This document shows, one piece after another, positions 49,183 to 61,863 of a stretch of 64,000 nucleotides of DNA. The notes under the pieces were generated by a model. It searched no databases. It was not told where the DNA came from and was given only the letters and a program-made list of their open reading frames with translations. The position numbers and the translations under genes were made by a program. How positions within the stretch are numbered: the first letter of the stretch is position 1; each line of letters begins with the position of its first letter. The stretch covers positions 620,001 to 684,000 of the forward strand of contig JAKJXP020000006.1 of assembly GCA_022225965.2 (NCBI GenBank). Direction: 5' to 3'. This DNA is from Diatrype stigma (lineage: Eukaryota; Ascomycota; Sordariomycetes; Xylariales; Diatrypaceae).

Positions 49183-49254
49183 TGGACTCCTGGACTCCTG
49201 GACTCCTGGACTCCTGGACTCCTGGACTCCTGGACTCTTGGACTCTTGGACTCT
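49183..49254. repeat. 8-bp minisatellite TGGACTCC, nine copies
   Basis: Six exact TGGACTCC units followed by three TGGACTCT units, 72 bp in all. A 197-codon frame crosses it (48976-49569), but it is not otherwise gene-like. Confidence 0.92.
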
Positions 49255-51059
49255 GGAAGCCCACCGCATCATCCCTTGACTTGTCGCGGTGCGCAGGAGA
49301 CCGGAGCCAGAATTAACAAGAAAGAGCCTGAGCTGTGTTTGCGCAATTCACTTCCGCTCTTGATCGTTGCATACATCCCATCCATCACCTGCTTCTTTCA
49401 GCAAACCAACCCCGTACGCAGTGGTCGTTTGTCACCGACTATACCACATAGTACCTTGTCGAATACTGGGTGCCCTGGTTCAGGTTCCATACAATTGGGT
49501 CTATCCCATTCGACATCCTCACCCCTCCCCCCACTTGACTTCCGATCTTGTCCTGCTCGACAGACTTGACATTGACACACTTGCGTGACTTGACGGTCAT
49601 TCAATTGCTAAGCTGTTATCCCGCCTGCCCGTTGCTGCTATTTCTTGTTGGCGCGGGAATCTTTCACCATAGTAGCAGGCTGCAGGATAATCCTGGATCA
49701 TATCAAAACCAACCATACTTTCGTGGTCGACGTTAACTGGCTTCGCGAACACTTACTCACTCTCTCGCATCTCTTGATGGTTGCAACAGAGCCTCATCAT
49801 ATACCATCTGCTCATTGTCTAGCCAATTAGTGTGTCGCGTGGTCCCGATTCGTCCAGAGTTTCAGGATATTGTGCCATACAATCCGCACATTCACTGCTC
49901 TGTTCTGCTGGCAACCGACAGGATAAGACAAGAAACGCAGCGGCCCGACCCTTGCTTGACGAACCACTCACTATATTGCAACGCCCAGTTGGTGATCGCA
50001 ACTGGAATTGAATCTCCTCGCAAGAGAGGACGGTTTGGTTTAGTCAGCATTTGAAAGTTCAGGTTGTTGAAGTCGCCAGCTCAGTTATTAGAACATTGCG
50101 CATCCGCGCACCCGCGCATCTGCGCATCTACTCTCCCGGTTCAACACGTCACGCAGGCGCCAGAAGCGGTACCGTCTATACTTATAGATTACCTATAGTG
50201 GAGCCAAGGGGCAAGCTACATATTAAGATACTCCAGCTCTGCCAAACTCACCCCGTCCGTCGCCCTCGTTGGCAACCGCAATCTCATAACGACAAAAGCG
50301 GAATCTAAATCAAAGTATTCACAATTTCTCATCCCGATTACCAGCCAGCTCTTGGTGCCGGACAAATCGACGACGATCTGCACACGACCTCGTGGCGAAT
50401 GGTGGCCTAAGTGGCCCAATTCCCACCTCGTGTTTCCCGTCTGCAGCCCAACCGAACCCGACGTTCTCTTCCTGGACCCATCTGAGGAACCCCGCCATCC
50501 GAGGGGGACCCTGTTCGTTGTTGAATTACTTCTTATGTGGAGGGGTAAGTATGACTGATACATATGTTGGTCTATTCACTTTTCCTCCCCCCTCTATCAA
50601 CTTTTTTCGTCTTTTGCCCTGTTCCCCGACCAGGCATATGTGGCCTTCGCATATGCCATGCTAGCCAGGTATAACCCGGGAGTAAATCACTAGCTTACGG
50701 GCGTCTTAGTCTCTTGTCAGTAGGGCAGCGACTTATATATCACTTACCTTGATTCGGCGCAAAACAAATCCGGCTTTGCTTTTGGCCCCCAACAGCCCAC
50801 TCGGACATCCTACAGAAAAGGTGGGTTGAATTATCAAGCCAAAGTCTGACCTGACGTGGAGTCGCCTAGGACTTTTCCATCCGTCGGCCCGCACTTGTCA
50901 TTGCTATTCGATGAGGCCTCGCTAATTTGCTTTCCACTTAGGCAGACAAACCCTCACAAAACTGGTTGCTCGCGTAAATAAATTCACGTCCTTACATAGC
51001 AAAGGTGAGGCGTCTGTCTGGTTCACGAACAATTTACCCTCTATCAGAACGGCGCTACC
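49255..51059 (+). promoter_or_regulatory. Upstream region of the DUF8035 gene, possible 5' UTR intron
   Basis: A strong donor GTAAGTATG at 50545 and an acceptor CACTTAG ending at 50941 (branch-like CGCTAAT before it) could bound a roughly 397-bp 5' UTR intron. No separate gene is supported. Confidence 0.35.
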
Positions 51060-53807
51060 ATGGCCGACGCTCGATATCGATACTCGGGGCGCCGCTCTCC
51101 GACCCTCAACCCCGCTCGAGCCTCTATGCCAGTAGGCATCGGGTACAATGCCTACGGCGGTGATATTCACGCTATCCCTACGGCACGGTATGATGCAGCT
51201 GTTCCACGGCACGGAACTGACCCCCGAACCCCAACGAGTCCGGCTACAACCATTACGAAATACAATGTAACCAAAGATCCCGTCTCGAGAAGTTCAAGCG
51301 TTCGTGAGGCCGGCCCCCATGGACGTCGTCGACCTTCAATGGCCGACCCGGGGGCTCAAAGACCTATCATTGTCACTACCAATCATGCTCAACCTCAGCC
51401 CTCGTCTGCCCACACAGCCACTGGAACGAGAGCCAACAGCCCACCACGGGATGCGTACCGTCTGAATGACGAAACATACTATGCACAGCCAGCCTCGTCT
51501 ATGCGCGCGCGCAGCCAAAGTCGCCCACACGGTCATGCTCACACCCAGAGTGCTACGCTGGACAATGACGAGTTTTATCGGTTGAGAGAACGGGTTGGAG
51601 GCGACGAGAGACTCAGGGCTCCAGACCCCTACCGTCATCCGCGTGCCCAGACTATTTACACGAGCACGCCGCGTGCTGGTACCTCTACCATCCCGGGATA
51701 TGAAGGCGAAGGCTTCGAGTATACTGGCCCTAGCGACTTGGCTAGATATGACCTTGAACATGGCCGTGCACACAGGAATCCACGCGAAAGTGTCGACAAA
51801 CCTTACTACCGGCCTAGTGTCAACGTGGTGAGCAACGAACCAGCAAGGTATGATAGCCGTGGCCGTCCAACGCCGCCAGCATCTGCTGGTCTTGATCGGT
51901 ACAACAGGGCCGCAGGTCCGGCCACGTATGATCGGCCATCTGTCACACTACCTGCGCCCCCAACAGTGCCTCCTCCACCGCTAGTAGAGCCCGCGCGCCG
52001 ACCTGCTCTGATCGAACCGGTACAGCCCGTACATAGGGCTCCCTCTGAAGAACCCAGAATGCCACGGCCACGCCCTGTTTCCCTTTATCAGGATCCTGGA
52101 CCACGCATGTCACATCCCGATGATATCTATCGTTCTCGTGATGACGAGAGACTCCACAGAGGTCGTGATCGTACTGACACCTTTCACGACGAAAATGTCC
52201 CCTCGCGTGGCTTTGGTATTCGCACAGATTTGCTAGAAGCTGCTGAGCGTCGGTCTGTCGACACTGATCGACATGACTTCGATGAACGGCGCCCTCGACG
52301 GGAGCTAGACGATCGTGAATCGAGACGATACTCTGATGAGGAATTGGATCGGAATCGCGGCCGAGACTCTCGTAGGCGACCTCGGGACGCGCACTCTCGG
52401 CCTCGCGTTGAAGAGAGCAGAGATGGCAAGGACAGTAAGGAGGCTAGTCGTGGCGAAAAAGTCCGCGACAAGGTGGCCACTGGCCTCAGCGTTGCCGCAG
52501 CTGCTATGGGTCTCGGAAACGGTGCTAAGGATGCAGAGGAAGACATGGACAGAAAGGGTTCGCCACGACATTGGGACTCGGAGCCCGGCAAAGAGTCCAC
52601 CAGCTCCCGTGCGGCCGAGAAGTATAGGCCGCGGGACAGCTCAGTGTTTGAACGCAGATCGCCTCCTCAAGAAGAACCTGTTGTTGTCGAACGACGGGAC
52701 CCCCGGAAAGATCGAGCTGATGTGAAAGAGGACACAAGCCCCAGAGAGAGTGAGCGTCAGCGAGAGCGTGGACGGGACCGTGATGAGCGGGGTCGTGAGA
52801 AAGACATGGATAGAGAACGGGACTGGGACCGTGAGTTGAGCAGAAGAGACGCTGAGGCCAGGCTCACCGGCCCGGGTCCTCGAGATGACTCACCTCATTC
52901 TGAAGGTTCCGACGCTGCTTCAAAGAGACGCAATCGTAACTCAGGAGTATTCGATCCTACTGATACTCGGGACTTGATGGACCTAAAATCACAACTAGCA
53001 GCAATGGATGGCAATGACCAACCCAGAGAGCGTGCAGCATCCAAAGAACGCACATCGAAGGTGGACACTGATATCTCTTCCGGCTCTGAGAACCGGCCGA
53101 GCAGATCTCGTGCCCAGTCGCGCGGTAGAGAGATTGTTTCACCGCCAGATGAAAAGGAGAAGCAGGTGCGCGTTGTATCTCCGCCGCGGGACAAGAAGCC
53201 CGAGAAACCTATCAAGGGAATCCTGAAACAGCCAAGTGCTAAGTTCCCCGAGGATAACAATCCCATCCGAGAAGGAGTCGCACCCCATAAGGACGACAAG
53301 ACAAAGAAGGATGTTCCATCCGGTGCCCGGTGGACCAAGATTAATCGAAGGATGGTCAATCCTGATGCTTTGACCATCGGCAAGGAGAGATTTGAAGTGC
53401 GAGACGATTTCGTCATCGTGCTGCGAGTCCTAAGCAAAGAGGAGATCCAGGCGTATGCTACTGCCACTGCACAAATCAGAGGTAGGTCTTCTATACCTTG
53501 GGAACCACTACCGAGACACCCTCCAGCTAACAGTCTTCTAGAAATGCGCAGAAAGGACATTGAAAAAGATGCGAGATACGATCATGACCGCGACTACGAC
53601 CGTGACGACGACGACCGGCGTAGACGTCGTGATCGGGACCGGGACCGAGACCGGGACACGGATTCCGATCGAGACCGTGAGCGGCATCGCCGCCATCGGG
53701 AGCTGCTGGACGAAGAGGAGCCGCGCCCTAAAGCCCTCGAGTACAACACCCGAAGCGACGATCGCCATCACAACCGCCGCCGATCTACCCGGGATGATTA
53801 TGAATGA
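51060..53807 (+). CDS. Large disordered protein with C-terminal DUF8035-type domain
   Basis: 915 codons if unspliced, ATG in excellent context (CTACCATGG). The first ~750 residues are Arg/Asp/Ser/Pro-rich and disordered, with RE/RD dipeptide runs as in RNA-processing proteins. Near the C-terminus is a conserved block, ARWTKINRRMVNPDALTIGK followed by ERFEVRDDFVIVLRVLSKEE, which I associate with the fungal DUF8035 family; then a very charged RDRDRD tail. A canonical 60-bp intron (53482-53541: GTAGGT, GCTAAC, TAG) without a stop interrupts the end of this block; splicing gives ATAQIREMRRKDIEKD and an 895-residue protein. The motif KPIKGILKQPS resembles a protein-phosphatase-1-like docking sequence, but this is weak. 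Molecular function is unknown. Confidence 0.88.
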   Translation: MADARYRYSGRRSPTLNPARASMPVGIGYNAYGGDIHAIPTARYDAAVPRHGTDPRTPTSPATTITKYNVTKDPVSRSSSVREAGPHGRRRPSMADPGAQRPIIVTTNHAQPQPSSAHTATGTRANSPPRDAYRLNDETYYAQPASSMRARSQSRPHGHAHTQSATLDNDEFYRLRERVGGDERLRAPDPYRHPRAQTIYTSTPRAGTSTIPGYEGEGFEYTGPSDLARYDLEHGRAHRNPRESVDKPYYRPSVNVVSNEPARYDSRGRPTPPASAGLDRYNRAAGPATYDRPSVTLPAPPTVPPPPLVEPARRPALIEPVQPVHRAPSEEPRMPRPRPVSLYQDPGPRMSHPDDIYRSRDDERLHRGRDRTDTFHDENVPSRGFGIRTDLLEAAERRSVDTDRHDFDERRPRRELDDRESRRYSDEELDRNRGRDSRRRPRDAHSRPRVEESRDGKDSKEASRGEKVRDKVATGLSVAAAAMGLGNGAKDAEEDMDRKGSPRHWDSEPGKESTSSRAAEKYRPRDSSVFERRSPPQEEPVVVERRDPRKDRADVKEDTSPRESERQRERGRDRDERGREKDMDRERDWDRELSRRDAEARLTGPGPRDDSPHSEGSDAASKRRNRNSGVFDPTDTRDLMDLKSQLAAMDGNDQPRERAASKERTSKVDTDISSGSENRPSRSRAQSRGREIVSPPDEKEKQVRVVSPPRDKKPEKPIKGILKQPSAKFPEDNNPIREGVAPHKDDKTKKDVPSGARWTKINRRMVNPDALTIGKERFEVRDDFVIVLRVLSKEEIQAYATATAQIRGRSSIPWEPLPRHPPANSLLEMRRKDIEKDARYDHDRDYDRDDDDRRRRRDRDRDRDRDTDSDRDRERHRRHRELLDEEEPRPKALEYNTRSDDRHHNRRRSTRDDYE

Positions 53808-54555
53808 ATAAAACTAGGGCCAACTCCGATTGACAAAAAGGTGTTAAGCGGTACGGTAAAAAACGGGTGATAAAAGGGGGACTGGCAACGGGGACCTTTA
53901 TGATCACGACTTGTCTTTTTCCTTTGTCCAATTTTGGGTTACGCATAGCGATGTTTTGATGTTTAGTTGGTGTTGTTGCCATGTTATGTTATAGATACAG
54001 AGATACCAAAGCATGTAAGCGGAGAAATTTCGAGGAGCATCTTGGGGGGGTTCTGGGGAGAATGATGTTATGTTTCTACTTTGCTTCTTATTTCCTTTCG
54101 GTTGGTCTGTGTGAGCAGTTGGGGGTGGGATACGATAGGATACGATATGATTTCGACGGGACCAGGGTTGAATTTTTGTTTTTGCAGGATCTGTAGAGCG
54201 GGGTGTCGTTCGTTCATACCATACCAAACGATGTTTCCTTTGGCGTATCATAACATATATACACACTTACCTGCGCTTGTTTTCCACCCACAATACCCAT
54301 GCCATAATACATTCTTTACCTTCGTGGACAGCTGACGAATGGTGCGTTGGCGGGACTCACGATGCGTGGCGCAGTTGGTGGTGCCTACTACCTGTTATGT
54401 TGGTGGCGTCCGCGATATATCATACATACCAGGCTGTGACACGGGACCCCTTCTTTCTCCTAGACGACACGTCGGACAGTACAGTACAGTGACACCATCA
54501 CTCGATACTCACAGTCCGATAGTGGTAACTTAATGGTATTGGCGATAGCTTATAT

Positions 54556-54632
54556 GGTGGTGGTGGTGGTGGCGGTGGCGGCTGCAAGTATGTAGCATAT
54601 GTTGTTTGTTTGTCTGTCTGTTCGTTTGTTTG
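54556..54632. repeat. GGT and GTTT/GTCT microsatellites
   Basis: About ten GGT/GGC triplets (54556-54584), then a GTTT/GTCT run (about 54600-54632). Confidence 0.8.
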
Positions 54633-55852
54633 CTCCTCATCCCTTTTCACGCTGCTTCGCCTCCCCCTCCCCCTCGCTTCCCACAACGAGGCTCGGGCGT
54701 CTGTCGTCGCCGCTCGAGTGGGGGGTGGGGGTCTGTGCCTCTTTGCCTCACCTCACGACGTAATGTCCATGACACTGGTGTAATGCGATGCAACTCATAT
54801 ATGTAGTGAATGTATGCTGTGCGTTCTTTGCCTCAAATTTTCTTCTTCTTTTTTTCTCTGTTCTACCTTACATGACATGGTTGCTCACTGCGCCGTACGC
54901 ACGTCTCACGAGGTCGCCGTGTAGCCTCGTGTATGTAGGAGGGTAGCTGTAGAAGTATACCGCCTTACCTTAGCTCAGGTCCAGCATGTAGGTATAATAC
55001 AGGTAAGCAGGCAGGCGGACGGGTGGTTGAGCGAGACCTGCACTCAATCACTTGTATGTGTTTAGATAGATGGCTGTGTAGATTTAGTAGGTATCGTAGT
55101 TGTTGGACCGACGCAAGTCATCATGGCCTACATACCGATACCTGTATACAGTACCTAGATATGTAGTATGCCGAGCTGCCTGCCTTTCTGCTGTGCGCTG
55201 CCGCCTCGTACTTACACGCCTACACGGGTAGAGTACATACCCTCCCGTCTTGGCTTGACGTAGCACTGGGTGGGCGTACGGCCTGGATATAGTTACATAG
55301 TTGTTAGTAGGTAAACCATACGATGGTGGTGGGTTGGCGTATCTCCTCGCTCACTAACCACATACAGTAGTTGGGGGTGGCGTGTGTTCATGTCTAGAGA
55401 TCTTGGTGAAGTTGTTCTTATGCCATATGTCCAGTATACTGAAATCGATAGGGAGACGAAGCTATTATGCTAACATGGGGTGAAGAAACAGGTATAAAGG
55501 CGAAAGGGGCATCTTATAAAGATAGGAGAGGGAATAGAAGTGTCAGCCCAGGGCACGGATCGCGCTTGACAGGTGTCGAGCAGCTGCCAGAGGCAAAGGG
55601 GCGCTACCTCCCACCTACGATCTTGACCCCTATTAAGTAGTTACTAGGTAACCCCTGCTCTCTCTGATAAAACGACAAGACGCGTCGAGACGCGTCCAAC
55701 TAAGTCTGCTGGTTATGACGTATGATGAGCAGTGAGAGTAGGTAGTGAGCCTCGATAAAAAAGAATTGTACTGACAGCGCAATAATCAATCAACTTATCT
55801 CTATCTACTCTACTCTCTTCTACTGCCCCAGTTCAACCGAATAACAAATCAT

Positions 55853-55882
55853 CTCGGTCTCGGTCTCGGTCTCGGTTTCGGT
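55853..55882. repeat. CTCGGT hexanucleotide repeat in a leader
   Basis: Four exact CTCGGT units and one TTCGGT, ending 64 bp before the ATG of the zinc-binding gene, so probably in its 5' UTR or core promoter. Confidence 0.85.
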
Positions 55883-55946
55883 CCGGTCTGGTCAAGTCTA
55901 GGCAGCAGCAGCTTTCTCTTGCACGCCTACTTACCTAGACAGCGGA

Positions 55947-56656
55947 ATGGACATGGAGGAGATCAGCAAGGCGCCCGATCACATTGTGCGTGCCATCTTG
56001 ATCGAACTCTGCGACGACGCGGGCGTGGAGAGGAAGGCGTTGAGCTACCTCCACAAGCTGACTGCAAAAGCGAGGGCTGCCGAGACCGTCGCCAAAAGCA
56101 GCAGCAGTGCCGGCAACGGTAATGGCGAGACCAACGGCGGCTCGCTGAAGAGGAAGGCCGAGTCCGACATTCGGATTTGCGTCCAGTGCAAGGAACCGTT
56201 CTACTCGGACGAGAATGTCGGGAAGCCATGTCTTCACCACGATGGTACGTTAAAAAAACACACATACCAGGCTACAGCCAAACTCTTTGGTCTGTCGAAT
56301 GTGTACAGACAGCCTTGCTTGTTGAAAGGGGGGAGAGGCGAGATGAGGGCTGTCACTGATTATTCTTTCGGCCGTTTCCTCCAGGCGAGCTAGAAGTCGA
56401 CGATGACAACGACTTCTGGGCGGATCACGACGAGGACTGCCACGGGACCATCGACACTGACGAGATGCGCGAGGAGTTCCCCGAGGGCTTCTTCTGGAAC
56501 TGCTGCGACAAGCCGGGTACCGCCGAGGGGTGCACCCGCGGCCGCCACCGCGCCGCCGACGACTGGCGCGCTCGGCTGAAGGCGGATAGTCCGGGTTCGG
56601 GCTCGGGTTCGGGGTCGGAAGGGGGTGAGGATGAGGATGGGGACGAGGACGAATGA
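55947..56656 (+). CDS. Small zinc-binding protein, C2H2-like, fungal-specific
   Basis: Exons inferred at 55947-56244 and 56385-56656, with a 140-bp phase-1 intron (GTACGT, branch CACTGAT, CAG), giving 189 residues. The splice brings together CVQCKEPFYSDEN, CLHHDGELEVDDDNDFWADH and PEGFFWNCCDKPG followed by GCTRGRH. This C-x2-C ... C-x-HH ... CC ... C-x3-H layout is a CHORD-like zinc module seen in many short fungal proteins. The N-terminal 75 residues are helical and partly disordered; the C-terminus is a Gly/Ser then Glu/Asp tail. No signal peptide. Biochemical role unknown. A second start, MEEIS, lies two codons downstream. Confidence 0.85.
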
Positions 56657-59600
56657 ACCGGGTGAGGGGTATTGATTGATTGAGCAAGTGAATGAGACTT
56701 CTCATGCCGTTCATGTCTGTTCTGTAATTGCAATGTCTTGTCAACTTATAAACCATATACTCTTAAGGTAAATCGCTATTAAAACAACCAAAGATCATGT
56801 ACCTTACTGTTGGCTAATGAACTACGCCTCATACTGGCGACAGCGACTTGGCGGTCGAAGAGGCCTAAGAACCATCCTCTTCACGGGTTCAGGTAAGAGG
56901 CGGAAGTCGCATACAATGGTGTTAGGTTAAGTAGATATTATTATGTATGGCCAAATATGGCTGCTCACAACACCTCCGCTCCTTGATCCGTCTGGAGTTG
57001 TGAACCCTAGAACCCCTGTCTATTAAGTATAACCAGACATGCTGTCATTGCTGTTTCAACGGCTGCTATGGCTATACAATCCGAAGTGTTCGCGGATATT
57101 GTCCCGTGTTACATCATGACCAACCATAATTGCAATGAATAGCCAGATTCAGATGGTTGTGGTGGCTTACAGTTCCTTTCTTGCCTGTTCTTGGAGATCC
57201 CACCAATCCTTCATACAGCAACAGCTAAGCATCTTACTGGATCATCACCGATTATACCAAGTAACATAACAAGTCCTGTTGCTCTTCTACATCATGAGGA
57301 CATATTCGTCTAACGTCAATCAATGATACCATGTTCCAACAAGCGGTGGTTAGTTGACCCCTTGATCTTCCCGGTATAGTTAGCTCATCAGTCTTTGATA
57401 CACTCGGATGGTTGATCTTATGAGATGCAAATTTCCCGTCCAGATTTATAGGAGAAGCTTACATAGGCTTCCTTGATTGTCTTTCTTCAACATCTCAAAC
57501 TCGAATCTTCGTAATTATAAGACCTATTCATACGTACGTCATGACCTCAACCAGCGTTTGTGAGTAAAGATAACCTAAACAACCTGGGGAAACTACACGA
57601 AGATGCCATCTTACCCGTTTGTATATATTGTCTCACAACCCAGATCGTCTCCTCTGCGATACTGTGGTATACGGGCTGATGGAGCCGAAACAGTTAAAGA
57701 CGCCAAGATTGGCCAGTGCTGCCCATCTATCTCCAGGTGAAGACTCAAGCTACTGCAAACTCTTCTGAATGCTGACGGTGTCCTATTCGAGGTTGGGCAG
57801 CTACGGTTTGGTGTACGTGCCGAGTACAGACAGCAGATGACGTGCCGCATGTTGAATCTAACGATGGCTGAGCTTTGGTGCCCCATCTCATAGGGCATAA
57901 GAACAGGGTGAATGGACCACAACGTGCTGATTCGTAACGGCACATGGAGTGATGAAGCACCATAGATTCAGTGCATAGCTGTACTAATCGATGCAAACAA
58001 TGGCTTGAATATGGGTAATATCGGAAGCCTCGTATTGAATCTAGACTTTCTGGCGATGCTATACTAGCTAATGGATGACGCCTCCTGAAGAGTCCAACAG
58101 TTCAAACGCTGATCAAACAGTATAAAAGAAACCATCGGAACCGTTGAAGCATATATTCACTATATGTATAAGAATTGCTATGATATACCAGAAGAAGAGC
58201 TTTCTTCGTATATATAAGATCACGAGAGCATGCTAAGTCTCGTCCAGCAACAGAACACTCTTTTCTCAAACAGGGGTCTCTATATGAGGCCTGCTGTTAC
58301 ATTCTACTCCAGGCAAAGTATTCAGATAAATGAGTAAAATTATTACGACTCGATTCTGTAATCTAAGGTTATCGATATAGTTTAGCCAGAACTTCGTTGA
58401 GATCTACTTCGTTGTGGCTATCAATACAGGAAGATGCAGAGCCAGTATCCATGAATAAGAAGGCCTAGAGACACACAGCTTCTGAGGGGTTAAACTCTGT
58501 AGCCAAATGAGCGATGAGAAACATCCAAAAGTAAAACTGATAGTAGTTTCAAAATGCCAAAAAATATTGATCGTCACTTCTGACCTATTCTGTTTACAGC
58601 TAGAGTTTACGAACATGCCATAAGTCTGACGATGTCACTGCAAGAACTCGTAACTGGAACTGATGTTTGTTTGATAATACCACAATGAGCAGGTTAGACA
58701 CAACCCCCCGGCTAACGGAACATGCTTCCCGTCAAGTTACTGATGTGACAATTCATTACAAATCTCGAGAGGCCCGGCTGAGTACAATAGAGCGGCGCGA
58801 GCGTATACTTCTTGCCCCCTTTCCTCTCTTTTCTTTTTCTTCCTTCATCTTCCAACTTCTCCCTGAGAAATCTTGTATTCCTACGTAGGTATGGAAGCAT
58901 TCATTGGATGACATATGTACATGCCGTTTTGCTACCCTTGGATACGTGCAGCAACTACGTAGGTCGACCAGTCGATTGGTTCGTCCCGATATCACCCCAC
59001 ACAGCGAAGTCATTACCCTGTTGGTGAACCCCCTGCCCACCCCTGTTATTGCTGCTGCCGCAGGCTTTTTCTTGGGTGTGGAATTTACCTTGGGCCCTGC
59101 AATTAGCCCCAAACAGCCACCCTCCCATTCTCCCTGCCTGCCTGCCTCCCTCCCTGGCCCTGACGGGAGTCCCTGCTGCTCTACCCGAGAGGTACCTAGC
59201 TGACTACATAGACAGATCATGAATAGCTACGCAGGCAGCTAAAGGCACTCCCCATGTGATTGATGGATAAGGCCTTCCAGCTCCATGGTAATTATGTGAC
59301 TTGTGACCACCCCTGAAGCGTGCAGTGGCACAAACATTCCAGTTCTTCGTCTGCGCCAAAGGATCGGGTTTTCCTAAAACAAATGATACATCTGTTGCTT
59401 CGGAGGTATCGCAATATGTATTTTCACGGTAACGTATTTCATCTACATACTGACATGTACGCACCTGCACTTGTAAAAGGGTGACAGCAACAGGGCGTGG
59501 GTACTCGGAGTATATGTGATTGTGTAGTGTAATGAGAGGCCTTTTAAGAACACCTGTTACCTTGCATAGTGAGTAGATTGCCATGGATTCGAGGACGTGT

Positions 59601-60646
59601 ACTTCGATATGGACTGGGAGCAGACGACAGCGCTGGAAGACGTGATGGATGGTTTCGTATGTGTGTGTCCTCAACTAAAGTTAGAGCAACTGTGATGAGC
59701 TATAGGATCTTGATCCGTCTGAGTGGTACTTCTAACCATCCCCATTCGTGTCTGCATATGTACATGTGGTGATGACGGCAATAGAGCCTATTCTGTATAC
59801 TATCTGCAGGTCCGATGCAACGCCTATCTATCTCATCCATCGGCTGTGGTTGAATGAGGCCATCTTTAAATAGTAAGTGAACTGATGTGCTTCACACTCC
59901 GTACAATGTTTCTTACGCGTGATGATGGTACATAGATAAGCTGAATAGCACATGTGTTCATGTGCATGTCGACATAGGCAGCAGAACCTATGAGCCTATG
60001 CTTCAAGGAAAGGAGGGGCGCATCGCCAACCTCGCCTTGAGCACATACTGGTCACTTCCATTATCATGCTAAGATCGTATGGTATGTACGTACCTCGCAC
60101 ACGATCGCATACCGTTAAACCCCGTGCGTAGTTAAAGAGCAGTAAGCTGGGACCATCAACCACCAAGCGAGTGAAGCACGGTCTTTTGCACGAAATCTGG
60201 ATGGGCCGCCACTAGCCCTGACGGCCTGATTCCCGATGCGCGGCGAGCGGAGAGTCGGAGAGCCGATGCGCGAAATACATAGCCGTCGCCAAACAGATCG
60301 ATTTGTATGTACGAAGCAGGCACGTAAAATATGTCGTTGGGTACGAAGCATATCAAGTGGAAACCTGTCGATATGGATGGGTATGGGTATGGGGCAGCAA
60401 AGAGACGAGCGAGGAGAAAACTCGGTCTGTCCTGCAGACCGGTCAGGCCGGTAATGACATGACCCGAAGCAGACGCGGTGCGGCGGCTGCGTCGTATTCG
60501 CTCTTCGCGGATCGAGCATGTGTGTAAGCTGTAAGTTAACTAATATGCAATCATGACTATGTACGAAGTACACGAGTCCATATCCATATCGAATCCCACA
60601 TGCAGTTAATGCCCTTCGTTTCGTTTGACGGCCACTCCGCTCCGCC

Positions 60647-60672
60647 CACACACACACGCGCGCCCGCGCGCA
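60647..60672. repeat. (CA)n(CG)n dinucleotide run
   Basis: CACACACA passes into CGCGCG, an alternating purine-pyrimidine tract. Confidence 0.75.
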
Positions 60673-61863
60673 CAAGGGCATCTCCTTCAAGGTTTCTTGC
60701 GCGTCGTGCCGCCGCGGCGCAGTACCTACATACGATAGACCGATACTACAGTACATATAGGTAGGTACAATAATAGCATGGCATCTATGGGCATCACACC
60801 GTTACATCCTATTCCGGGGAACCATGCTTGACGAAGCGACGGAGCGCACTTAGCTAGGGCGCAGCGCAACTGCCGTTTTGGCTTCCCAGGGAGCAGCACC
60901 TCGCAGTTGGGCAGGTTCCCAAAATGCAGTGGTTCAGGGGAAATCATCTTCCCAAGGAATGTATTGACGACTATGGCCTTGGGATTCCCACCTATCTAGC
61001 ACCGTTCCCCGCGCTTAGGGTTGCGCCGGGGGACCCCGGTCCAACGGTTTGTGAAGGGGTTACCTACCGTTTACATAGGGTTACATACATAGTGATTATT
61101 TATGGGCAATGGGTAATGCCGCCGGTATGGCACTATGGACGGTGTGGTCTAGGTGGTGCTAGGGTGCGTAGTTTAGGTGGTGGAGATCTAGGGGGGACAG
61201 AGCTCAGGGGCTCCCAGCCCAGCCCTCTGATCCCGGCTCGCTTGATACGATCTGGTTGATATGGAGCTCAGAAAGATGGTGATTTGAAGATTCCGCTTTG
61301 AGTATTCCGCATGCCGCATAACGCACCCATACCGCCTCGCGGTATTATGTCCGTCGTTTTGTAGTCTAAGAGCCGGTTCTAGAGAGCGATATCACCGTGA
61401 TTTGCATACACATACACTTGTTGGCTACTAAGAAGGCATCAGCACCTACACCGGTTCATCGGCGAGCCGGTAAGCCAAGGTGGTAGTGAATGAGAGAAAG
61501 TTTGGCACGCAGGAGTCAGGTCTACGTAGCAACGACTACCTAGGCCAGCCCAGCATCACGATAGGGAATTGGTAATGGGGTACCGGAAATGCTCCGTCCG
61601 ACTCTTCGAAAACCTCAAATGTCTTTGTTAAAGGGCTCTTTCGGGCGGGGGGCTCCCACGATTTGCCTCGGGTTCCCTATGCAGTCATTCACTTGGTCTC
61701 ATCGCATCTTCATAGTTATAGAATGTATGGTTTCAGTATGAGTGCGTGATAAGGTGTGATACACAATCATCACCACCTGCTACTTCTTACTCATCAGTGG
61801 CATGGCTTACGCGTCGATCCCATTTCCCACGTGTGTACTGGCCTCGAATCGAATGGTGACGCC

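Larger units (their letters stand above)
53808..55946. other. Intergenic with microsatellites
   Basis: Holds the 3' UTR of the preceding gene and the promoter of the next. No gene seen. GGT and GTTT microsatellites at 54556-54632 and a CTCGGT repeat at 55853-55882. Confidence 0.6.

Noticed and set aside
48976..49569. 197-codon frame crossing the 8-bp minisatellite
   Set aside because: Openness is largely explained by the repeat (8-bp units cycling through three stop-free frames); no conserved pattern.
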